Part shown: one piece after another, positions 56,334 to 64,000 of the stretch
Position numbering within the stretch: the stretch's first letter is position 1
Layout: every line of letters begins with the position of its first letter
Source of the DNA: Nymphaea colorata
Lineage: Eukaryota; Streptophyta; Magnoliopsida; Nymphaeales; Nymphaeaceae
Length of the DNA stretch: 64,000 nucleotides
NCBI RefSeq assembly: GCF_008831285.2
Contig: NC_045142.1
Location: forward strand, 18,723,354 to 18,787,353
Direction: 5' to 3'
Notes under the pieces: generated by a model
What the model was told of the DNA's origin: nothing
Databases searched by the model: none
Seen by the model: the letters and a program-made list of their open reading frames with translations, nothing else
Translations under genes and position numbers: made by a program

Positions 56334-58047
56334 AGGGCCTGTTTGATGGGCGGGTGAAATTTAACGCGGTAATTTTATCATGGTAAATTTTTCTAGAAAA
56401 ATTTAGTGGATGAAATTTCACCCTCTTCCAAAACGAGGCCCTGTTTGATTGTCGGGTGAAATTTAACGTGGTAAATTTAACCATGTTTGATGAACATGAA
56501 AAATTTAACGTGGTAAATTTAACCCTGTTTGATGCACAGGAAAAATTTAACCTGCAAAATGATGCACCACCAAACGAGAAAGATCATCACCTCATCGCCG
56601 GTTACTGCACTCCAAGCCTTTGCAGAAGCAGAGATGATCTATACTTCTATTTGGCTTTTCTAGTACATACTTTGTATTCTTGATCGCTTTTTCGATGTTG
56701 AAATCATCCAAATCTAATATTTCTCATGATTGATAATCATTGGAGGTTGTTGGTGTGAACGCCAGTGACTCAGAAAACTGTAAGTTACTGTTCAGAATAC
56801 CTAGGCCAGGCTCTTCATTGAAGGCAATAAAAAAAAAAAATCTCATCTTGAGCAAACCTGAGGCAGATCTCATAATTTCTATAAATTAAGAAGATGCAAC
56901 GATACATAACTGTAATCACTGATATTGTTCTTCAGAATACCTAGGTCATGGAAGGCAATAAAAAAAAAAAAAACTCATCTTGAGCAAACCTGAGGCAGAT
57001 CTCATAATTTCTATAAATTAAGAAGATGCAACGATCCCAGTTGTCCACCGTTGTGGCATTTCCCAGTAGACAAGAAGAAAGGGAAAAAAAATGGTACGCT
57101 TGCATAAAAATGAATAATGCACTCAACTGGGAGAAACAATACGTCAAAAATAATGAAGAAAGGGTTGTTGCAGAAACGAGGAAATAATGAATAATGCACT
57201 CAACTTGGGAATGTAAAACTGCTTCTAAGATGCAACGATACATAAAATCAGAACTGATCTAATATGCAGAGATTAAACGAATGGATTGAGCAAGGAAAAC
57301 GTAATCCCAATAATGAGCAAGGAAAACGTAAATGAACAATGACCGCTGCACATAATCCCGAATACCCTACTAAGAAAATCAAAACGCAAATCCCCAACTC
57401 CAAAGAGGAGAAAAATCAGACAACGAGACCGAGAGAAACAGGGAGACAACTAAAGCAAGAGAGACGGGGAGACAACGAGGAGCAAGAGAAGAGAGACAGG
57501 GAAAAAAAATTTGGGCGTTCCTTGGGCGGAACGACGATGTGGCGTTGACGAACCTCCAAATATATCGCAAGAGAGAAAGGGAGAAAACGAGAGCAAAAGA
57601 GACAGAGAAAAAAAATTTGGGCGTTTCTTGAGCAGAGGGAGACAACGAAATCTTACTTGGCGGTGACTGTGGGTTGGCGAAACGGTGGAGGAGCGGAGCA
57701 GTGACGGCGGAGCGGCGATGTTGCCAGCGGAGATGGCGGAGGAGCAACGATGAGAGGGGCGACGCCTCTGGTGCGACGGTGAGAAGGCAAGAATGCGAGG
57801 GAGAAGAAGCTGCGAAGGGAGGACGTTTGTGAAAGCATTGTCGAGCGGGTGAAATTTCACCCGCTCGAAAGTCCGAGCTGCGAGCTCGGACTTTTGAGCG
57901 GGTGAAATTTCACCCGCTCCTTTTTACATTAAACGGGTGAAAAATCACCCTGTTTGATGGTTGTTTTGTCGGGCGGGTGAAATTTCACCCGCCCGTACAA
58001 ATTTTTACCGCTCCATCGACTTTTTCTCGCCCATCAAACGGGGCCTC
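56334..58047. mobile_element. hAT-like non-coding element rich in palindromes
   Basis: Ends are inverted: left GGCCTGTTTGATGGGCGGG, right (reversed) GGCCCCGTTTGATGGGCGAG. Inside the left end, gtttgatg plus gggtgaaatttaac-type units recur (56341-56540). The right end carries three perfect palindromes centred on GGGTGAAATTTCACCC (57842-57995). The middle (56600-57840) shows a direct duplication around atcttgagcaaacctgaggc (56846 and 56977) and no transposase. The target duplication is not clear, so the element borders are provisional. Confidence 0.5.
57842..57995. repeat. Nested perfect palindromes
   Basis: Two copies of the palindrome built on GAGCGGGTGAAATTTCACCC (completed by GCTC) at 57843-57866 and 57896-57919 flank a hairpin with 12-bp stem AAAGTCCGAGCT and a 3-base loop. 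A third, 26-bp palindrome with GGGCGGGTG arms lies at 57970-57995. Confidence 0.95.
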
Positions 58048-58260
58048 AGGGACTTTAGATATAGAGTCATTGGTAGAAACCAGTGGCAAAAACCAGACTC
58101 TTTAAACATGATATTATAAATGTTATTTTTTTTTAATCTAACCTCACCAATATGATATGATCTGAAGGATAATTTGCAGTAAAATATTTAATAAGTTGAT
58201 CATTTTTTAGGTTTTAATAGTGTCTCTATAATAAGTAAAAAATATATATATTTCTCATAG

Positions 58261-58430
58261 CCTCAACATTTTGGTAAGAGAAAAATCAACATTTTCATCA
58301 AAACAATTTAATTCAAAGCAGGTTTTATACCAAAATAATTTTTCACCTCAACATTTTGATAATAGAAAAATCAACATTTTTCATAAACACGATTTGATTC
58401 AAAGCATGTTTTATACCAAAATAGTTTTTA
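58261..58430. repeat. Tandem duplication, about 85 bp x 2
   Basis: Units starting cctcaacattttg at 58261 and 58346 share aaaaatcaacattttcat, attcaaagca and gttttataccaaaata. They differ at roughly one base in ten. Confidence 0.9.
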
Positions 58431-58532
58431 TAAATATATTAGGATGTTTATATTTTATTTAAAATATTTTTTAACAAAAAAATAAGTGTTTAGTTTTTAT
58501 CCCTAACTTAAATGTCTGGTTTTTTACAAATT

Positions 58533-58543
<11 letters not shown>

Positions 58544-58592
<49 letters not shown>

Positions 58593-58617
58593 TATTTTTT
58601 TTTTTTTTTTTTTTTTT
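58544..58617. repeat. (TC)n-(TA)n microsatellite and poly-T
   Basis: A short CT run, about 20 TA dinucleotides, then a T tract. Adjacent open frames are translations of this low-complexity DNA. Confidence 0.95.
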
Positions 58618-58968
58618 GTGTATATGTGTTGCCATGTCCCCATACCCAAATGTTTTGGAAGTGCTCTGCACCCATAACTATTCTGACACCTCCCTTTTAC
58701 ATATGTAACTCCCAATTGTGAACACTTTGTTGTTCATTTTTGAAATACATTTTGTTGATTGTGTTTGAATTTCATTTGTATTTGGTTTTTATTGAATCTA
58801 ATAGGCAACATTGAAAGATAGTTCTCTATAGTATGGGTGTGTACTACATGTTTTTTGTATTTTTAATACATTGGAAATTCTTGACAAGCCATGTTGAGCA
58901 ACTTTGATTATGTTCTTACGTGTAAAACAAATTATGTAATTCAAGCCTACTACAAGATAAGGACATAC

Positions 58969-58974
<6 letters not shown>

Positions 58975-59012
<38 letters not shown>
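58975..59012. repeat. (TG)n microsatellite
   Basis: About 18 TG dinucleotides just upstream of the copia-4 zinc knuckle. It creates an artificial Cys/Val-rich open-frame start. Confidence 0.95.
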
Positions 59013-59016
<4 letters not shown>

Positions 59017-59079
59017 TGAGAGAGAGGCTAGCTAAGGATAACTGCATGTTTGAGAAAAACAAAGGCGATGATAAGAAAA

Positions 59080-59640
59080 ACAAAATCCTATTGTTTGTCA
59101 AATCTGTGGTAAGAAATATCATTCAGCCATCAAGTGTACAATTCAACCTTGCCTATCAAGCTAAGGATGCCCAACAAGCTCTCGCCACTGTCACTATTGA
59201 TGATGTGAATGACTCTGAATGGTTAGCTGACACCGGAGCATCAGCTCACATGACTGGGAACCTCGGTAAGATTTCTAAAATCTCTCCTTATTATGGATGT
59301 GATCACCTTATTGTTGGTGATGACAAGTCTCTTTCCATAACTCATATTGCTAAAAGTGAAATTGATATAGACGGATCATCAATTTCTCTTCATCATTTTT
59401 TATATGTTTCCAAATTTTTTAAAAAAAAAGACTTACTCTTTGTTAGTCAACTAACTAGTGAGTTACCATATGTTTTTGAATTTTTCTCTTCATGTTGTCT
59501 TATAAAGGATAGAAGAACAGGAAAGATAGTGGCACAGGACAGTAAGCATGATGGAGTTTGCACTATTGGCAAGACAAGACATTCTCATACAACATATTTT
59601 TCATTTAGATTTCAGCATGTTTTAGAAAAATGATGGCATT
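59080..59640 (+). pseudogene. Copia-4: gag zinc knuckle and protease
   Basis: In one frame CQICGKKYHSAIKC (59096-59137) is a perfect CCHC zinc knuckle. A frameshift after it leads to the protease frame with SEWLADTGASAHMTGNLG (active site D-T-G, about 59215-59270), GDDKSLSITHIA and LLFVSQLTSELPY. It differs strongly from copia-1 to -3, so it is another lineage. No LTR or primer-binding site was found, so the 5' end seems lost. Confidence 0.83.
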
Positions 59641-60480
59641 TCAAATTAGGACATCCTCATAATGGTGTCGTGAGACATTTGAAGTAGAAAAATTTGATTA
59701 CTGTTTGCTCTTCAGTTTCTAAAACTTTGATTTGTCATAGTTGTCAACTTGGCAAATCATGTAGGTTGCCGTTTCTTGAACGAAAAAATAAATCAGTTGA
59801 TCCCCTTGAAAAAAATCACTCAAATTTCTGGGTACCGACGCCTATTGTTTCTCATTTTGGTTATTATTGATGAGCATTATAGATTCACTTGGCTATACCC
59901 CTTGAAGTCAAAATATGATTTTGTTATTTGTTTCCAACATTTCCAGAAATTTGTCAAGGCACAATTTAATAAAAGGATAAAAGTTTTTCAATCAGATGAA
60001 GGAGGAGAATACACAAGTACAAAAGTTCAGAGTATATAAATCTCTTGAAACTAAACAATAATTTTCTTGCCCATACACTAAATAACAAAACAGTATGACA
60101 GAAAGAAAACATCGAAACGTCACGGAATTGGGTTTAACCATGATCTTGCATGCCAATGTTCCTAAGCATTTATGGTTTGAGGCTTTTAGCAGTGATGTTT
60201 TTCTCATTAATAGGCTACCATCGTCTTCTGCTAAGATGGATTCTCCTTAAAGTTTTTTGGACAACATCCTACATATGATTTCCTTCGTGTTTTTGGATGC
60301 CAATGTTTCTCTTACTTGAGAGATTATGTAAGAGATAAATTGGAGCTTCGATCATTGTCGTGTGTTTTTCTTGGGTGTAGTGACAATCACAAAGGATGTC
60401 GTTGTTTGTATCTGGCCACCGGAAAAATGTTTATCTCTTGACTTGTTTGTTTTGATGAACATTTTTTTCCTTATAAAAAT
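59640..60480 (+). pseudogene. Copia-4 integrase
   Basis: In broken frames: HPHN, CHSCQLGKS, YRFTWLYPLKSKYD, a shortened core (FQSDEGGEY at about 59990), RKHRNVTELGLTMI-type sequence, LINRLPSSSAKMD, and the C-terminal FLGCSDNHKGCRC. At least four frameshifts or stops are present. Confidence 0.8.
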
Positions 60481-60783
60481 TGTGCTCCATTATATAATGA
60501 AGACTCTCTAACTTTATATTTAATTTCTTTCGATAAGGAACAAGAGGACATAGAGTGTCCAGTTTCTAAAGATGATAACCTCATTTGAACAAAATGATGT
60601 TCATGAGGAAGAAAGATTGAGATTGGCACCCATTCTCAGTTTCAAGGGGTTTTAATTGACAATATAGAAGCACACACAAATGGAGACAACAATGTGCCTA
60701 TCAATGACCAGCCGATTCACAATCAGCTGGACAACTAAAATCAAGGCGAACATGAGATACTTGACACAGCCACGACTAAAAAC

Positions 60784-61990
60784 TTGGAACAAGGTGAGCG
60801 TGAGTTCACTACTACTCCTCCTTCCACTATGACTAGGTCAATGGTCACTAGATCGATGGTGGGAACCTTTAAACCAAACCCCAAGTATGCCAACTTACAT
60901 TTTTTGTACCAAAATATCGTTAAACCTTCAAGTGTTAATGAAGCTCTTAGGAAGCTAGGCTGGAATAAGGCTATGGACGAAGAAACTAAAGCCTTAGATG
61001 AAAATAAAACCTGATGATCTTGTACCCTATGACCCTAAGATGAATTTAGTAGGATTAACATGGGTGTTTAAAACCAAACTCAAATAAGATGGGATGCTAG
61101 AAAAACTAAAAGTCAGACTTGTTGCTCGAGGTTTCACTCAAAAAAAGGGAATAGATTTCCATGAAACCTTTTCTCCAGTGGTTCGACCTACAACTCCTGA
61201 GATGGTTCTCTTCATTGCCACTATTAGATGGTGGAAAATAAGACAACTATATATTAAGAACGCCTTCTTACATGGTGCTATTCATGAAGATGTATACATG
61301 AGACAACCTTCCGGGTATGAAGATAAAATGAAATCAGGATATGTTTGTAAATTGCAGCAAACTATTTACGGCTTGAAACAAGCATTGCATGCGTGCTATG
61401 CTAGGTTAAGTAGTTTTCTTCTTGATTATGGATTTTGTACAAGCATGACTGATCCGTCTATGTTTACACTGCATAAAAAATCAAAGATCTCTTGTGCTCC
61501 TTGTGTATGTGGATGATATGATCTTAATAGGAAATTGTTCCATATTTTTGCAAAGTTTTGTTGATGCTTTTGCAAGGAGTTTCATGTTAAAGACCTCAAC
61601 AGGTTGAACTATTTTTTAAAAGTTAAAGTGACTTGGACAGAAAAAGGAATTCTCTTATGTCAAACCAAGTATGCTAAAGATATCCTTGAAAGGGCAAAGA
61701 TTGAGGACTGCAAGCCAAGGACCATGCCAAAGAGTTCAGAGATACCTCAGTATAAAGATGTTGAAGCGAAATCTGACAATCCTACTCTTTACAGGCATAT
61801 CGTTGGTTCCTTGCAATACTTGACTATAACGCGGCCAGATATCTCTTTTGTTGTCAATTATGTTAGTCAGTTTATGCATGAGGCATTTCAGATTCACTAT
61901 CAAATGGTCAAAAGGATTCTAAGGTATATTAAAGGATCAATACACATGAGACTAAACATATTGATGCAAAGTACTCTTGATTTATAGATT
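60784..61990 (+). pseudogene. Copia-4 reverse transcriptase
   Basis: Linker TMTRSMVTRSMVGTFKPNPK leads to the RT entry (ALRKLGWNKAMDEETKALDE), stop near 61012, KVRLVARGFTQKKGIDFHET, IKNAFLHGAIHEDVYMRQPS, YGLKQALHAC, the catalytic YVDD at 61506-61517 (in a different frame from the preceding part), then LNYFLKVKVTWTEKGILLCQ and HIVGSLQYLTITRPDISFVV. Several frameshifts make it inactive. Confidence 0.85.
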
Positions 61991-62170
61991 TTTTCGAATT
62001 CAGATTGAGCAGGATGCTTCCAAACTAGGCGATCAACCATACGATTTCGTGTTTTTCTTGGTGCTATTGTGTATCTTGGAGTGCCAATAAGCAAAATAGT
62101 GTAGCCCGATCTAGTACCGAGGCAGAATATATATAAAGCTGGCTTTTGCAAAAAATGACATCCATGGGGT
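61991..62170 (+). pseudogene. Copia-4 RNase H remnant
   Basis: SSTEAEYI-like sequence near 62114 and a preceding CWGANKQNSVARS-like stretch mark the RNase H start. The rest is missing and no 3' LTR was recognised. Confidence 0.6.
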
Positions 62171-63138
62171 TTCAAATGTAGTGTTCTGCTAGATAGCCAA
62201 GGCCTACTCCCTTTCCATTGTGACAACTGCCTTGGATCTAAACGATGTTGGGTTCGGCTAAGTGATACACCTAAAAACATGCAAAAAGCGAACAATGAAT
62301 TTAGTTAAATAATAGATTTGCCTATGAGTACATGCTTCAATGTTTAAAACTTTGAGGACAAAAAGAAAAGAAGAAGGAACATAAGAGCCTGAGGTTACTA
62401 CTGTTGAAGCTGCTTTCTTGTGTAGAACGACAAAAAATTTCAGCCTATATGTGGTGGTGGATGGGCATGATCACTATATTTCTAGTTCACACACAACCAC
62501 ACATGCAGTTATGCACATTGCTCTAATTATCTTTTCCAATGCTTCTTTCAAAGACTTCAAATGAGAAGTGAGTTTTTGGATACTAGGTTTTTTGCATGCT
62601 TTCTGCTTCTTCATGAACTTAAAATATTGTTTTTTTTTGCAGGGAGTTGAGCGTTATTGATAATCTTGAGGAGGTCTTATCATTTATTAGTTTATGATTG
62701 ACCAGCTATCCTAAAGTCAACCGATTCCCTCCTGGGATTGTGCCTTTTTCTTTGTCAGGTAAATATTCTATCCAAAAAAGATAGATATTTGATATGGCCG
62801 TTTACATGTATATATGTGTGGTTGTGTTTGTGGGTTGATCAATGTGCAAAATTGCAAAATTCTTAAAAGCAATAATTCTTGGTTAAAAATAGTTTCATGT
62901 TATCATCATGCAGAAGAAAGGTTTAAATAATTTTCTTGAAGTTTAAATTTCATTTCATTTATAAAATGATGAAAAAGGACACACATGAGAATTTTCTCAG
63001 AACAAGCTAACACATTATGAGGGTCGAGCTTATATCTTGTATTTCAAACTTGATAGTTGATATTTGAAGAAACTTGGAGATGCTTATAGTTTCATAATGT
63101 GTTTTTTGTCATTGTCTTCTTCTCTATGCAAAATTTTG
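62171..63138. other. Intergenic, no feature recognised
   Basis: AT-rich DNA after copia-4. It may contain decayed LTR sequence, but without a partner this cannot be shown. Confidence 0.4.
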
Positions 63139-63355
63139 TCATGAACCGGGCTGTGGGGAAGTCTCAGTTTCAAAAACCGAGTTGTGGGGATGTCTCAGTT
63201 TCAAGAACTGAGTTGTGGGAAGCGTCTCGGTTTCAAGAACTAGGTTGTTTTGGATAGGGTGGTATCAATTCAAGAACTGGGTTGTTGGGAGCATCTCAGT
63301 TTTAAGAACTAGCTTATGGGGGCATCTCGGTTTCAATAACCGGGTTGTGGGCATG
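63139..63355. repeat. Tandem repeat, about 35 bp x 6, variable
   Basis: Units of the form gagttgtggggatgtctcag followed by tttcaagaact repeat from 63139 to 63355, with indels in the third to fourth unit. No coding frame runs through it. Confidence 0.85.
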
Positions 63356-64000
63356 CCACGATTATTCTTTAATGACTCTAAATTAACTATATAAAAAGAG
63401 GAGGTCTGTATGCATTTATATTCTTTAATGCTTTAATATTGCTCTGTGTTAGACCATATGAGACAAATATTGTTTATTGCCAGTTTCTGCCAACACAATG
63501 CGAGGCCAGTATGCATTTATTTATTTTTTTCCATTTTTAAATTAATTTAAACTATTTTAAATTATTTTTTGACATTGAAAAAAATTCAAAAACGACAATC
63601 CAATGGTTATTGAATACTGATGCAATGCACTCAGTACATGACATGTACGTTATAGAAGAAACTTCTATAAGCAGTTTACATCATTCCATGCTGAATCATA
63701 ACTCGATTCTTGATACGTCTCGTACTTCTGTAACCTATAGTTCTTTTACTTCAAATTAGTAATTGTAAGGCTTCTTTTAGGTTGGAGACGTAGCTCTGAC
63801 CCCATGCTATTTTGCATGTGCTAGAACATTGAAAAACTGAAACATTAACATATTGTACATTAGCTCTTCTTATATTATATAACTTTCAACTTTAATTGTT
63901 TATTAGGTTTGGTATTTCAAACTTTTTGTTATTGTTTATTATCATGTTATTGAATGTGTTAACGTTTGAATATTATCATGCATTTTAATTTTTCTTTAGT
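63356..64000. other. Intergenic, no feature recognised
   Basis: AT-rich DNA to the window end without recognisable genes. Confidence 0.4.

Noticed and set aside
58916-59122. Open frame with Thr-His repeats (and its Cys-Val opposite)
   Set aside because: Produced by the (TG)n microsatellite.

Overview
This window is nuclear DNA from a flowering plant (species not determinable here). Evidence: Ty1/copia and Ty3/gypsy retrotransposons primed by initiator tRNA-Met (TGGTATCAGAGC next to the LTRs), GT-AG introns, a chloroplast-type pseudouridine synthase gene, and AT-rich intergenic DNA with hAT-like miniature elements. There are no bacterial operons, rRNA genes or CRISPR arrays.

Layout. 1-1013: nothing recognised. 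1019-4507: candidate 3.5-kb solo LTR on the minus strand (TG...CA ends, AGACT target duplication, TATA box, three internal repeat families). 5225-29160: a stack of nested retrotransposons. A minus-strand chromovirus-like gypsy element (gypsy B) runs from about 27563 down to its 3' LTR at 7078-7315. That LTR is directly followed by the primer-binding site and gag of a second, truncated gypsy copy (A, 7077-5225), so two elements share one LTR. Gypsy B is split by copia-1 (plus, 9416-13692, TSD CCTTG) and copia-2 (minus, 15221-27305, TSD GTCGC). Copia-2 is in turn split by copia-3 (plus, 17630-24492, TSD GTTAT). All are broken by stops, frameshifts or deletions. A fragment of a third gypsy type (C) follows at 27960-29160.

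The most unusual structure lies inside this stack. About 2.43 kb of copia-3 (21596-24023) is an almost identical inverted copy of 14255-16685, which holds the copia-2 RT/RNase H end, the copia-2 3' LTR and neighbouring gypsy protease/RT DNA. The two arms are much more alike than the LTR pairs of either element. This points to a late local copying event (gene conversion or template switching), or to an assembly artefact.

29160-38700 is AT-rich intergenic DNA with a synaptotagmin-like C2-domain pseudogene fragment (29759-30134), diverged tandem repeats and small hAT-like elements. 38720-43553 (minus) is a seven-exon gene for an RluA-type RNA pseudouridine synthase, probably chloroplast-targeted, and 45516-46551 (minus) is a CDC123/D123 gene. 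These two are the only convincing host genes. Each has a single-base frameshift in an otherwise conserved reading frame. 46600-58900 is intergenic, with a 0.38-kb near-perfect hairpin, a duplicated GC-richer block and a palindrome-rich hAT-like element. 58980-62170 is a decayed plus-strand copia element, followed by a 35-bp tandem repeat near 63.2 kb.

Functionally the two host genes are independent: one modifies RNA, probably in plastids, and the other assists assembly of translation factor eIF2. The rest records transposon insertion, decay and local rearrangement.
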